A DNA stretch of 52,909 nucleotides. Origin: Clostridium sp. chh4-2. GTDB taxonomy: Bacteria > Bacillota > Clostridia > Lachnospirales > Lachnospiraceae. The stretch is from positions 1 through 52,909 of the forward strand of contig NZ_PKUU01000033.1 of assembly GCF_002899675.1 (NCBI RefSeq), read 5' to 3'. Position numbers and translations under genes: made by a program. Below, one piece after another: positions 34,673 through 44,528 of the stretch; position 1 is the first letter of the stretch, and each line of letters starts with the position of its first letter. The notes under the pieces are model-generated. The model did no database searches, was not told the DNA's origin, and was given only the letters and a program-made list of their open reading frames with translations.

Positions 34673-36739
34673 TTACTGCATTTTACGTAATTGTTCAAAG
34701 GGGACTGCTGGACTGTAAAGATAGCCTTGGTATAGATCGCAGCCAAGAAGGTGAAGCTGGTCACGGATTTTTTCATTTTCTACAAATTCTGCTATGATTT
34801 CGAAATCCAGTTTTTGCCCCAGATTGATGATGGATGCTATGATTCCCCGGATTCGCTCGTTTTCAGTAATTTGTCTGACAAGTTCTCCGTCTAATTTAAC
34901 GATGTCGAAGCTATTGTCTTTTAAATACTTTAAGGAAGTCTTTCCCATGCTGAAATCATCGACTGCAGCTATAATTCCGTTCTTCTTTAACCGGCTGATA
35001 TTGGCAGTAATGGTCATCATGGAGTCGATGGATGTTTCTTCCGTAACTTCGAGACAGAAATACCCCTGAACACCTGCATCTGCGGCCATCTTTATGGTCA
35101 TATCGATGAAATGAATATCATTCAGCTGCTCTGCGGTGACATTGACTGAGATATTTATCGCTTTTCCGTCTTGGATAAGGGTGGAACAATCTTCCATGGC
35201 TTTTTTCATAATGCACCAGGTTAAGCGGTCATAAAAACCGTCTTCCTGAGCCAGGGCTACAACCAGGGGCGGGTATACATTTTGGTCCATATATTTCCAC
35301 CGCATCAAAGCTTCTGCTCCTGCCATGCCTTTTCCATAATAATATTGGGGCTGATATCCTAACGGTACCTTTTCCTCTTCCACGTCAATTCGTAATTGGG
35401 CCACCAGATTTTTTGCCAGCACACCTAAACTGTCATGGCGGTCCAACAGATCAAGAGGTTCCCCGTTCTGTAATTTTGCCTTCACTTCATCGGTCAATTC
35501 ATCCAGAATAACCTTGGCCTGATTCCGGCGTATCTGATCTGAAATCTTCACAAACGGCGCATAGATCACAGTCCCTACAGCGATAATCATCAGCTGCACC
35601 AAAACACCGTTTATGGTGCCGGTAGCCAGATAACCGCTGAAGAAAACGGGAGTCGTCCACGTCACGGTTTTCATCACAACAGGAATAATCCCCAACACGG
35701 TCGCTCCATATGCGATAAACAGCGCACAAAGAGGGGTTAAAATAAAGGGGATTACCATAACCGGGTTCAATACAACCGGAAGTCCGTAAACCAGAATTTC
35801 ATTGATGTTAAAAAAGATAGCCGGTGCGGCCGAACATGCCAGCTGTCTGTTTCCTTTCCCCTTTGTGAACAACAGCAATGCAAAAACCAGACAAATAGAG
35901 GTTCCGCACCCTCCGATCAATGAAAAATTATCTAAAAATGATTTAGATATGATGGCCGCTGACGCATCGGCCGGCACCAAATATGCCTGAGCAACGGTAT
36001 CCATCGCATTTCCGCCATGAATTCCGAATACCCAAAGCAAATTTAAAACAAAAATATAAAGAGCTCCTACCGGTAATTCACCGGATAAATGGTTAAATAC
36101 TCTGACGATAGAATTTGTGATCAATTCATTCAGGTTGTCTTGATGGAACACTTTATTAATGAACAGATTCAAAACAATAAAAGCGATCATACAAAGAAAC
36201 AACGGTATAATGGTTGAAAAGGAATTTCTGTAGTCCAGGTCTGATCCCCTCGCATGAAAGCGGAATCCTTCTGAAATTACGGAATACAGATAATAGAACA
36301 GCTTTGTAGCCGCAACGGCTGCAAATATGGCCGTAAATACTCCTATTGAACCAAAATTGGCAAATTCTATGGTGCCGTCCGGTCCTCGGAACAGGATCAT
36401 AAAGCAAGCCATCGAAATCACCATGGCTATTACCTTTAAAAAATAGTCTTTTATTTTCATTGTTCCGGAATAATAATAGCTGATGCTCATAACCAGATAA
36501 ACGGACATAAATCCCACAGTGGCATCAAAAAGAAAGTCTAAAAGCTCGGTAATGATTCCACCTGCCCAGACCGCAGTCCAATTCTGAAATTCCGGTATTG
36601 GAAAATTCTTGATTAATACCGAAAATGCTCCGATCAGAAAGATAGGAATCAGCAGGATAAAACCACGTCTGATCGAAGCAATAATACTATTATTTTCAAT
36701 TTTGTATGTCAGCTTGAGAAGCTTTGCATACACATCCAT
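34673..36739 (-). CDS. PTS EIIC (cellobiose/lactose type) fused to EAL phosphodiesterase
   Basis: A 688-aa fusion protein. Residues about 1-410 are a sugar-transport EIIC domain of the cellobiose family with around ten helices and the motifs WVFGIHGGNAMDT and INEILVYGLPVVLNPVM. Residues about 445-688 are an EAL domain: AEALMRW, ISVNVT, LEVTEET, DDFSMGKTS, VKLDGELV and AEFVEN. The catalytic acidic and Lys positions appear kept, but the usual DDFG and EGVET are changed to DDFS and EFVEN. No EIIA, EIIB or sugar hydrolase genes are nearby, so it is probably a sugar-sensing phosphodiesterase. Similar fusions are known in Clostridioides. The start lies 1 nt after the upstream stop (TAGGATG). Confidence 0.92.
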   Translation of the reverse strand: MDVYAKLLKLTYKIENNSIIASIRRGFILLIPIFLIGAFSVLIKNFPIPEFQNWTAVWAGGIITELLDFLFDATVGFMSVYLVMSISYYYSGTMKIKDYFLKVIAMVISMACFMILFRGPDGTIEFANFGSIGVFTAIFAAVAATKLFYYLYSVISEGFRFHARGSDLDYRNSFSTIIPLFLCMIAFIVLNLFINKVFHQDNLNELITNSIVRVFNHLSGELPVGALYIFVLNLLWVFGIHGGNAMDTVAQAYLVPADASAAIISKSFLDNFSLIGGCGTSICLVFALLLFTKGKGNRQLACSAAPAIFFNINEILVYGLPVVLNPVMVIPFILTPLCALFIAYGATVLGIIPVVMKTVTWTTPVFFSGYLATGTINGVLVQLMIIAVGTVIYAPFVKISDQIRRNQAKVILDELTDEVKAKLQNGEPLDLLDRHDSLGVLAKNLVAQLRIDVEEEKVPLGYQPQYYYGKGMAGAEALMRWKYMDQNVYPPLVVALAQEDGFYDRLTWCIMKKAMEDCSTLIQDGKAINISVNVTAEQLNDIHFIDMTIKMAADAGVQGYFCLEVTEETSIDSMMTITANISRLKKNGIIAAVDDFSMGKTSLKYLKDNSFDIVKLDGELVRQITENERIRGIIASIINLGQKLDFEIIAEFVENEKIRDQLHLLGCDLYQGYLYSPAVPFEQLRKMQ

Positions 36740-36740
36740 C

Positions 36741-38861
36741 CTATTCCACTCCGCCTTTTATATACTTATTTGTGAAGTGTTCGATCGATAACGGCCTGTC
36801 GAAATAATATCCCTGCCCAATGTCGCATTGATATTGTTCCAACAGATCTCTCTGCTCAAGCGTTTCTATCCCTTCCGCCACAGAATGATCCAAATTCAGA
36901 TCTTTACACATCTTAATTGCATGCTCTGTAACAACCCTGGATCTTTTATTGCTTTCCAGATGATCGATTAAACTCTTATCCAATTTAATTTCATTAAAAT
37001 CCATAGAAGTTAATATGGCCAGATTTGAATACTCGGAACCAAAATCATCCAGTGAGATGGAAAATCCTACCCCCTTCAATTCCTGAATCAAATGGAACAG
37101 CTCGCTTTGCTGCATGGTTCCTATACTTTCCGTCACTTCTATATCAATCCATTTTGTTTCCACTTGGTACCGTTGGCAGACATTGACCAGTTTTTCCACG
37201 ATATCATGTTCCATAAGGGTGACACGAGATAAGTTAACTCCTATTTTCAGGCCTATACCCCTTTCACATCTCCAACTGGACAACAGCTTGCATACGGTTT
37301 CCAGCACAAAAAAGTCCACATGCCGGATAATTCCCTCCGCTTCATATCTCGCAATAAAACGCGACGGAGGAACCAGATTTCCTGACACGTCTCTCCGGCG
37401 CACCAATGCCTCTGCTCCTGTAATCTTTCCGGTTTTCAGCTCAATCTTGGGCTGAAGATAAACCACAAAACATCCTTCTGAGATCTCGCGAATCAATTCC
37501 TTGGAAAGATTGGCGTGATAGTTGCTGATTTCACTTATCTGTATTCCGTAATAAGTCTGCTTATCAATATACATCAATTCATCGGCATGAGTGATCTGTT
37601 TTGATACGTCCACATTGCAGCCGCCCCAGTTCACACCGATTGAAATACACAGTTCCTCATCGCTTTTTGCCAGCATTCTCAGCCTGTGCACCTGTTCCTC
37701 AAATTCCTTTTGGTCTGCGTCAGGGCACAGCACAACAAACTCGTCTCCGCCGATCCTGTAGATGTTTCCCCGGAACAGCCGCTTCAGACAGTCCGCCACG
37801 TGAACGATTAAGTAATCCCCATACTGATGTCCATGAGTATCGTTTGCTGTTTTCAGTCCATTAATATCCACAAATACAATGCCCAGCGTGTCCGGAGGAT
37901 TCTGTTCAAAACTGTTGACCATCTGCATATATTTATGCCGGTTTTCCAACCCTGTTAAGCCGTCTGTATAGCTTAAATAAGTCAGTTGATTCATCAGTTT
38001 CCGTTTGTTAATATCATTGATAATAAAAGATGCGACAGAGCGCATCAATGTCATGGCATCCGTATTTTCAGAAGGATTGTCAACTCCTAAAAAACCGACG
38101 ATCTTCCCTTCCCATCTAAGAGGAGCAGCCATCAGGCTTTGGATTCCCTGTGCTTCTAAAACTTCATATTCTGCCAAAGTTTTTACCGCATTTTTATCCA
38201 AAGAATCTATGTAAAATTCTCCAGTTCTTTCAAATTGCTCAAACCAGCTCTGCATTAGCCGGAAGGATACCCCCTGAAGTTTATCAATTTGAGGCGTTAT
38301 TCCCTCTTTGCACCATTCATAAGTATTACTTACAACCTTTTCATCAAAATCAATTTCGAAAATATACGAACGGTCAGCACAGTGGTAATCACCGATTAAT
38401 TTCAACAGTTGATTAATTGCCTGCTTTATATCAATATTCTGATTTAGGGTCTGAATACAGGCCACCAAAGTTTCTTCCGTATGAAGCTTCTTTTTCAATT
38501 GAGCGACTGCATTTTCCTTTTCCGTCATATCAACAGCCAGCTCTAAACGAAGTTTTTTCCCGTTAAAATGAATCAATCGGTCTTTAATGGAAAAGCATCG
38601 CCCCAACATCTGATTATAATGAGTCCAGTTAAAAAAATCCTGCTCCTTAATCTGATGATTGGTACAGAATGCACACGGCAATTCCTGATTTTGGAGAACC
38701 TTATAACAGGGCTTTTTCAGCCAGTCTTCAGGCACCGGATTACCCAGCACCTCTCTTGCTGCCCGATTTAAATAGAGCATCTCATAAGTGTCCGGATCCG
38801 CAATATACACAATGTCATTGCTTTCCTCTAAAACCAGAGCTGAAATTTCCTGATAAGTCAT
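36741..38861 (-). CDS. PAS-GAF-GGDEF-EAL c-di-GMP enzyme
   Basis: A cytoplasmic signalling protein of 706 aa. An N-terminal PAS domain (about 5-110) with an unusual Cys set (KPCYKVLQ and PCAFC) is followed by a GAF domain (about 130-290), a GGDEF domain with intact IGGDEF (about 300-450) and an EAL domain with intact AEALVRR, GVNLS, EVTES, DDFGSEYSN, KLDK and EGIET (about 460-700). It could make and break c-di-GMP, with the sensor domains setting the balance. ATG at 38861 follows GAGAGGAGAAG; a TTG eight codons upstream lies within that site. It is coupled to the EIIC-EAL gene. Confidence 0.93.
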   Translation of the reverse strand: MTYQEISALVLEESNDIVYIADPDTYEMLYLNRAAREVLGNPVPEDWLKKPCYKVLQNQELPCAFCTNHQIKEQDFFNWTHYNQMLGRCFSIKDRLIHFNGKKLRLELAVDMTEKENAVAQLKKKLHTEETLVACIQTLNQNIDIKQAINQLLKLIGDYHCADRSYIFEIDFDEKVVSNTYEWCKEGITPQIDKLQGVSFRLMQSWFEQFERTGEFYIDSLDKNAVKTLAEYEVLEAQGIQSLMAAPLRWEGKIVGFLGVDNPSENTDAMTLMRSVASFIINDINKRKLMNQLTYLSYTDGLTGLENRHKYMQMVNSFEQNPPDTLGIVFVDINGLKTANDTHGHQYGDYLIVHVADCLKRLFRGNIYRIGGDEFVVLCPDADQKEFEEQVHRLRMLAKSDEELCISIGVNWGGCNVDVSKQITHADELMYIDKQTYYGIQISEISNYHANLSKELIREISEGCFVVYLQPKIELKTGKITGAEALVRRRDVSGNLVPPSRFIARYEAEGIIRHVDFFVLETVCKLLSSWRCERGIGLKIGVNLSRVTLMEHDIVEKLVNVCQRYQVETKWIDIEVTESIGTMQQSELFHLIQELKGVGFSISLDDFGSEYSNLAILTSMDFNEIKLDKSLIDHLESNKRSRVVTEHAIKMCKDLNLDHSVAEGIETLEQRDLLEQYQCDIGQGYYFDRPLSIEHFTNKYIKGGVE

Positions 38862-38898
38862 AAAGTGACACTTCTCCTCTCTCAATAGGTCTAATGGA

Positions 38899-38904
38899 AT
38901 TATA
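38899..38904 (-). promoter_or_regulatory. Candidate -10 box of the c-di-GMP operon
   Basis: A perfect TATAAT on the minus strand 38 nt before the start, with a weak TGGACT 18 nt upstream as the -35 box. Confidence 0.4.
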
Positions 38905-38960
38905 AGCCCGCCATGTAGAAAAGTCCACTGTTTTCAACAAAGAATCCCATAGAAGGGATA

Positions 38961-38996
38961 CAAAAAGCGCCAGGGAAAACTCCCTGGCGCCTTTCA
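38961..38996 (-). terminator. Terminator of the PFOR gene
   Basis: On the minus strand GGCGCCAGGGA, a GTTTT loop and TCCCTGGCGC are followed by TTTTTG. It lies about 35 nt after the PFOR stop. Confidence 0.85.
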
Positions 38997-39029
38997 ACCG
39001 TTTGGACACAAATTACTTATTATATTGAA

Positions 39030-42000
39030 TTAGTTGTTACCGTATAATGTAACAAGTTTCTGAAGATATTCATATCTTTCTTTCGCATCTGCTTCGTTTC
39101 TTGCGAACAATTCAGCTGCTCTTTCAGGATTCTTCATAGCTAAGGATGCGTAACGTACTTCACCCTTTAAGAAGTCCTGATATCCCTCTAACTTAGGAGC
39201 TTTGCTGTCTAAGGAGAACTTGTTCTCAGCAGCCGGGTTGTATCTGAAGTTGTTCCAGTAACCTGTCTCAACTGCCAGTTTCTCTTCTGTCTGAGCCTTG
39301 TCCATACCTTTCTTAATACCATGGTTGATACATGGAGCATAAGCGATGATTAATGATGGTCCCGGATAAGCTTCTGCTTCTGCAATTGCTTTAACAGTCT
39401 GAGCATAATCAGCACCCATAGCGATCTGTGCTACGTAAACATAACCATAGCTCATAGCGATGCTTGCAAGGTCTTTCTTCTTAACATCTTTACCGCCGGC
39501 AGCGAACTGAGCAACAGCACCTGTCTTGGTAGCCTTAGAAGCCTGTCCGCCTGTGTTGGAGTAAACTTCTGTATCATATACCATGATGTTGATATCTTTT
39601 CCGCTTGCTAATACGTGGTCTACACCGCCGAAACCGATATCATAAGCCCATCCGTCACCACCGAAGATCCACTGGGATTTCTTGGAAAGGAAGTCTTTAT
39701 TCTTAACGATATCTTTGCAAACGTCGCAGTCAATACCTTCTAATGCAGCAACAAGTTTATCTGTAGCTGTACCGTTGGTAGCGCCGCATCCGAATGTATC
39801 TAACCATTCCTGGCAAGCTGCTTTGATTTCATCGGAAGACTGATCGGAAGCTAATACAGTTTCAACTTTAGCTTTCAGGCCGTCTCTGATTGCGTTCTGA
39901 GCAAGAAGCATACCATAACCAAACTCTGCGTTATCCTCGAATAAGGAGTTATCCCATGCAGGACCCTGTCCTTTTGCATTTACAGTGTATGGTGTGGATG
40001 GTGAAGAGTTACCCCAGATAGAAGAACATCCTGTAGCGTTAGCGATGTACATTCTGTCACCGAATAACTGTGTGATTAATTTAGCGTAAGGTGTTTCACC
40101 GCAGCCTGCACAAGCTCCTGAGAACTCAAGAAGAGGCTGTTTGAACTGGCTTCCCTTAACTGTGTTTTCTTTGAACTTAGCAACAACTTCTGTCTTGAAT
40201 GGCAGAGACTGTCCATAAGCAAATACTTCCTGCTCGCCTAAGTTCTCTTCTAAGCCGCCCATAGTAAGAGCTTTCTCGCCCTTCTTTCCAGGACATACGT
40301 TAGCACAAGAACCGCAGCCTGTACAGTCAAGAGCTGAAACAGTCATGGAGAACTTGTAGCCCGGCATTCCTGTCATATCAAGAGTCTTCATATCTGCAGG
40401 TGCATTAGCTGCTTCGTCAGCTGTCATAGCTACCGGACGAATAACTGCATGAGGACATACGTATGAACAGAAGTTACACTGGATACAGTTGTCTGGGTTC
40501 CATACAGGAACTTTAACAGCGATACCACGTTTCTCATATGCGGAAGATCCTGATGGTGTGGAACCGTCTACATACTCTGTAAATGCGGATACTGGTAAGG
40601 AATCACCTTCCTGAGCGCTTACTTTGGTCTGAATGTTGTTAACGAAATCAACAACGTCTTTTCTTCCCTCAGTTACTGTCTTATAGTCAAGGCCTTCGTC
40701 TTCGCAGTTCTTCCAGTCTTCCGGAACTTCTACTTTAACAACTCCCTTAGCACCGGCATCAATAGCTGCCCAGTTCTTCATAACAACATCTTCACCCTTA
40801 CGTCCGTAAGTAGCTTTTGCTGCTGCTTTCATCAGTTCGTTTGCTTTTTCAGCAGGAATGATTCCTGTTAATTCAAAGAATGCTGACTGAAGAATTGTGT
40901 TGATACGTGTTGGTCCCATACCGGTTTCAATACCGATCTTAACACCATCAATTGTATACAGGTTAATGTTGTGATCAGCGATGTATTTCTTTACCTGTCC
41001 CGGAAGATGTTTGTTCAGTCCATCCATATCCCATGGGCAGTTCAATAAGAATGTACCGCCGTCAACTAATTCCTGAGCCATGTTGTATTTACGAACATAT
41101 GCAGGATTGTGGCAAGCCACGAAGTCAGCTCTGCGGATTAAGTATGTTGACTTAATTGGTGTATGTCCGAAACGTAAGTGGGACATTGTAACACCGCCGG
41201 ATTTCTTTGAGTCATAATCAAAGTAAGCCTGAGCATACATATCTGTGTTGTCACCGATGATCTTGATGGAGTTCTTGTTAGCACCTACAGTACCGTCGGC
41301 ACCAAGACCCCAGAACTTACAGTTTGTAGTTCCTTCTGGTGTTGTAACAAGAGGAGCGCCCAGTTCAAGAGATAAGTTTGTAACATCATCAACGATACCA
41401 ACTGTGAATTTCTGTTTTTCTTTGTTGCCGAATACAGCTACGATCTGAGCCGGAGTTGTATCTTTGGAACCTAAACCATAACGTCCTGTGAATACAGGTG
41501 TGTCATTGAATTTGCTTCCCTTTAATGCAGCAACAACGTCTAAGTATAACGGCTCGCCTAAGGAACCTGGTTCTTTTGTTCTGTCTAATACGGAGATCTG
41601 TTTAACAGTTTCCGGAATAGCATTGATCAGAGCTTCTGCGCTGAATGGTCTGTAAAGACGAACTTTAACAACACCAACTTTAGCGCCTGAATTCTTGATC
41701 ATGTAGTCGATTGTCTCTTCAATGGTATCATTAACAGAACCCATGGAGATGATTACATGCTCAGCATCAGCTGCACCGTAGTAGTTGAATAATTTATAAT
41801 CGGTACCGATCTTAGCATTAACCTTGTCCATATATTTCTGTACGATTGCAGGAAGTGCATCGTAATATGGGTTACATGCTTCTCTAGCCTGGAAGAAAAT
41901 ATCCGGGTTCTGTGCAGAACCTCTCTGGCATGGATGATTTGGATTTAATGCATGCTTACGGAAAGCATCTACGGAATCCATATCTACCATCTCTTTTAAA

Positions 42001-42569
42001 TCTTCATAATCCCATGTTTCGATCTTCTGGATCTCATGAGAAGTACGGAAACCGTCAAAGAAGTTGATGAAAGGAACTTTTCCTTCAAGAGCTGCCATAT
42101 GAGCAACCGGAGTTAAGTCCATAACTTCCTGTACACTGGATTCACACATCATAGCGCAGCCAGTCTGACGGCATGCGTATACGTCGGAATGATCTCCGAA
42201 AATAGATAATGCATGGCTTGCTAAAGCACGTGCGGAAACGTTGAACACGCCTGGAAGCTGTTCACCGGCAATTTTGTATAAGTTTGGAATCATCAGTAAC
42301 AGACCCTGAGAAGCTGTATAAGTGGTTGTTAACGCACCAGCTGCTAAGGAACCATGTACAGCACCTGCTGCACCGGCTTCAGACTGCATTTCTGTAATCT
42401 GTACTTTCTGTCCGAAGATATTAGTTCTTCCGTCTGTTGCCCATTCATCAGTAGCTTCTGCCATTGGTGAAGATGGGGTAATTGGATAAATAGCCGCTAC
42501 ATCAGTAAACGCATATGAAGCATGAGCTGCTGCATGGTTACCATCCATGGTTTTCATTTTTCTTGCCAT
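39030..42569 (-). CDS. nifJ: Pyruvate:ferredoxin (flavodoxin) oxidoreductase
   Basis: A 1179-aa homodimeric enzyme that oxidises pyruvate with CoA to acetyl-CoA and CO2 and reduces ferredoxin, a central step of anaerobic fermentation. Domain order fits the single-chain family: pyruvate-binding N-terminal domain (YPITPSSPMAE), a transketolase-like part, a 2x[4Fe-4S] ferredoxin domain (CIQCNFCSYVCPH and CTGCGSCANVCPG, about 690-770), then the TPP domain with GDGWAYDIGFGG and DTEVYSNTGGQASK. The proximal cluster Cys pair is CAGCGET. AGGAGG precedes ATG. It is monocistronic, with a TATAAT promoter and a strong terminator. Confidence 0.97.
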   Translation of the reverse strand: MARKMKTMDGNHAAAHASYAFTDVAAIYPITPSSPMAEATDEWATDGRTNIFGQKVQITEMQSEAGAAGAVHGSLAAGALTTTYTASQGLLLMIPNLYKIAGEQLPGVFNVSARALASHALSIFGDHSDVYACRQTGCAMMCESSVQEVMDLTPVAHMAALEGKVPFINFFDGFRTSHEIQKIETWDYEDLKEMVDMDSVDAFRKHALNPNHPCQRGSAQNPDIFFQAREACNPYYDALPAIVQKYMDKVNAKIGTDYKLFNYYGAADAEHVIISMGSVNDTIEETIDYMIKNSGAKVGVVKVRLYRPFSAEALINAIPETVKQISVLDRTKEPGSLGEPLYLDVVAALKGSKFNDTPVFTGRYGLGSKDTTPAQIVAVFGNKEKQKFTVGIVDDVTNLSLELGAPLVTTPEGTTNCKFWGLGADGTVGANKNSIKIIGDNTDMYAQAYFDYDSKKSGGVTMSHLRFGHTPIKSTYLIRRADFVACHNPAYVRKYNMAQELVDGGTFLLNCPWDMDGLNKHLPGQVKKYIADHNINLYTIDGVKIGIETGMGPTRINTILQSAFFELTGIIPAEKANELMKAAAKATYGRKGEDVVMKNWAAIDAGAKGVVKVEVPEDWKNCEDEGLDYKTVTEGRKDVVDFVNNIQTKVSAQEGDSLPVSAFTEYVDGSTPSGSSAYEKRGIAVKVPVWNPDNCIQCNFCSYVCPHAVIRPVAMTADEAANAPADMKTLDMTGMPGYKFSMTVSALDCTGCGSCANVCPGKKGEKALTMGGLEENLGEQEVFAYGQSLPFKTEVVAKFKENTVKGSQFKQPLLEFSGACAGCGETPYAKLITQLFGDRMYIANATGCSSIWGNSSPSTPYTVNAKGQGPAWDNSLFEDNAEFGYGMLLAQNAIRDGLKAKVETVLASDQSSDEIKAACQEWLDTFGCGATNGTATDKLVAALEGIDCDVCKDIVKNKDFLSKKSQWIFGGDGWAYDIGFGGVDHVLASGKDINIMVYDTEVYSNTGGQASKATKTGAVAQFAAGGKDVKKKDLASIAMSYGYVYVAQIAMGADYAQTVKAIAEAEAYPGPSLIIAYAPCINHGIKKGMDKAQTEEKLAVETGYWNNFRYNPAAENKFSLDSKAPKLEGYQDFLKGEVRYASLAMKNPERAAELFARNEADAKERYEYLQKLVTLYGNN

Positions 42570-42667
42570 TTGATTTTCCTCCTACAAATGTGAATATTGC
42601 ATGATCCGGAAATGAATTACATCACCGGATTTGTTGAGCCTTCCAAGGGAAGACTGACCTGTATTTC

Positions 42668-42695
42668 ATTATACCAATTTTTCGCTAATTTGCAA
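42668..42695 (-). promoter_or_regulatory. Promoter of the PFOR gene
   Basis: On the minus strand TTGCAA (42690-42695), 16 nt, then an extended -10 (TGGTATAAT, box at 42668-42673). The leader of about 90 nt holds two small hairpins, including ATCCGG/CCGGAT near 42605-42632. Confidence 0.7.
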
Positions 42696-42739
42696 ACGAT
42701 AAAACGCCAAAATAACGTATTATTTTACGAACAATCCGT

Positions 42740-42782
42740 AAAAAAACAGCGATTATTGCATTGCACTGCAATAATCGCCGTA
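42740..42782 (-). terminator. Terminator of the VanW-family gene
   Basis: A perfect 12-bp stem (GCGATTATTGCA and TGCAATAATCGC) with a 6-nt loop is followed on the minus strand by TGTTTTTTT. It lies 16 nt after the gene's stop. Confidence 0.85.
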
Positions 42783-42797
42783 TATTTTATAAATTAA

Positions 42798-44528
42798 TCA
42801 GACACCCGGGCCTGATGGTGACGATCCCGGAGTCATAGGATTGGGATCTATAACAGGAGATGACGGGCTGTTCGTTTCTGTTCCAGGTCCCGGACCTGCC
42901 GGGCTGGTTGACGGAGCCGCAGTCTCATGAGGAGCCGTAGTTGACGGCTGTGTATCCGGTTCTCCCGGCGCCTGCTGAACTCCTTCACTGGTCTCAGCCG
43001 TTCCGCTTTCGCTGGACTGGACGCTGGAACCTGATTCAGAACTGCCTTCCGAGGTTTCTGCCGGAATAACAACGCCTGACGTATTCCTCTTTATGGTTGC
43101 CGACTTGCCTTTATAAGTACTGCTGTGGAAAAATTCGTCGCTTTCCACCACACCGTTTCGCTTGACAATTAAGTTGGTAATCCAACGGCTTCCGTTGGTC
43201 GCCTTCTTCGCTTCCACTTCTACACCAGGCTGAAGCGTCTGGTCCTCTTCATAAACAGGAGCCGGAGGATCTAATTCAGCTGTCTTTTCAGAATGCATGG
43301 ACAGCACGACTCCCTCTTCCAGAATTGGAATGCCGACAATGGAAATCGTCAGTTTCTGGCTTTCAAACTTCGTTCTGATCGCCACCGCGCTTGGAGAATT
43401 ATTAACGAACTTCATATCCGGACCCGCATAACCGTCATAGCTGACCATCGCGTCTTCACCCGGTGTTACATAAGAAGGCTCATAGCTGTGGGCATGGCGC
43501 TCCGTTGTGGTAAGTCCTGAAAATACAACCGCATTGTATAAGGTAGAGGACACCTGGCATACGCCGCCGCCCGGCTCTTCTACCAGGATACCATTTGAAT
43601 AAGCGCCCGCCGGACGGTAGCCTTTATCTGTGGTACGGTTTCCGGTAGTATTGTTGAAAGAGAATTCCTCACCCGGCTGAATAATCAAACCGTTTAATGC
43701 CTCACAAGCAATTCTGATATTCGTATTTCTGTCCTTGTTCGATGTGGTCGTTGTTGTAAAGGTGCCGATCACCTTATACATCTCTTTGGCCTGAGCTTCT
43801 GTGATCTCAGGGATTGTCACCTTGCCGTCTGCCTTGATCGTCGCGCTGAAATCCTTTTTATCCAAAGCAGCCTGTATATCGGAAGCCAGCTTTTCCTGAT
43901 CGATGGCCAGACCGTTCTGTTCGCCGGAATAGATGAACTTGGCCGTATCTTTATCGAAACCGGAGATGGAACCGTTCTTAGCGGGTACATCAAATACCTT
44001 GGCAGCCGCTTTCGCTTCTTCTTTTACCGCATCTTCCAGTCCGGTCGTGTCCAAAGTATATGTTTCCTTAGGTTCTCCGTGATAGATCTCGTTCAAAAGG
44101 ATATCCACCTTTTCAGCCATCAGGTCTTTTACCTCATACGGCTCTTTTCCTTCATAGATCACTTTCATATTCCATGGATATTGTTTCAGAATCTTATCCT
44201 TAGCTTCGTTAATGGACATTCCTGTGATCGTAATTCCATCCACTATCACGTCTTTCTGAAGCTCTGTTTCGGCTATGACGGTTGTCGTGGTTTCTGAAGT
44301 CTCTTCCGCCTTCTTCTTCCCCATCGTCTTGGCAACCAATACCACACATAAAATAACAATAATTAACAGCACACCGCCAATTGCAATCTTTGTATAGTCA
44401 TAAGCAGGTTTTCTTCTTCTGCCGCCCCTTCTGGATGATCCTGCCGATCCTCTCGACGAATAGCTCCTGCCGGATCCTGATGTTTTTCTTCTGCTTGAAT
44501 TCTTTCTGTTGTAGCTGTTTGCACTCAT
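42798..44528 (-). CDS. VanW/YoaR-family wall protein
   Basis: About 576 aa. A Ser/Arg-rich cytoplasmic head (about 1-45), one membrane helix (about 48-68), then external domains: putative peptidoglycan-binding repeats (about 90-250), a VanW domain (about 265-400) with GGGVCQVSSTLYNAV, a G5-like domain (about 415-480), and a Ser/Thr/Pro-rich tail (about 490-576). The family is widespread in clostridial walls, but its exact activity is not established. ATG at 44528 is chosen (AGGTG upstream) over a GTG three codons before it. Confidence 0.87.
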   Translation of the reverse strand: MSANSYNRKNSSRRKTSGSGRSYSSRGSAGSSRRGGRRRKPAYDYTKIAIGGVLLIIVILCVVLVAKTMGKKKAEETSETTTTVIAETELQKDVIVDGITITGMSINEAKDKILKQYPWNMKVIYEGKEPYEVKDLMAEKVDILLNEIYHGEPKETYTLDTTGLEDAVKEEAKAAAKVFDVPAKNGSISGFDKDTAKFIYSGEQNGLAIDQEKLASDIQAALDKKDFSATIKADGKVTIPEITEAQAKEMYKVIGTFTTTTTSNKDRNTNIRIACEALNGLIIQPGEEFSFNNTTGNRTTDKGYRPAGAYSNGILVEEPGGGVCQVSSTLYNAVVFSGLTTTERHAHSYEPSYVTPGEDAMVSYDGYAGPDMKFVNNSPSAVAIRTKFESQKLTISIVGIPILEEGVVLSMHSEKTAELDPPAPVYEEDQTLQPGVEVEAKKATNGSRWITNLIVKRNGVVESDEFFHSSTYKGKSATIKRNTSGVVIPAETSEGSSESGSSVQSSESGTAETSEGVQQAPGEPDTQPSTTAPHETAAPSTSPAGPGPGTETNSPSSPVIDPNPMTPGSSPSGPGV

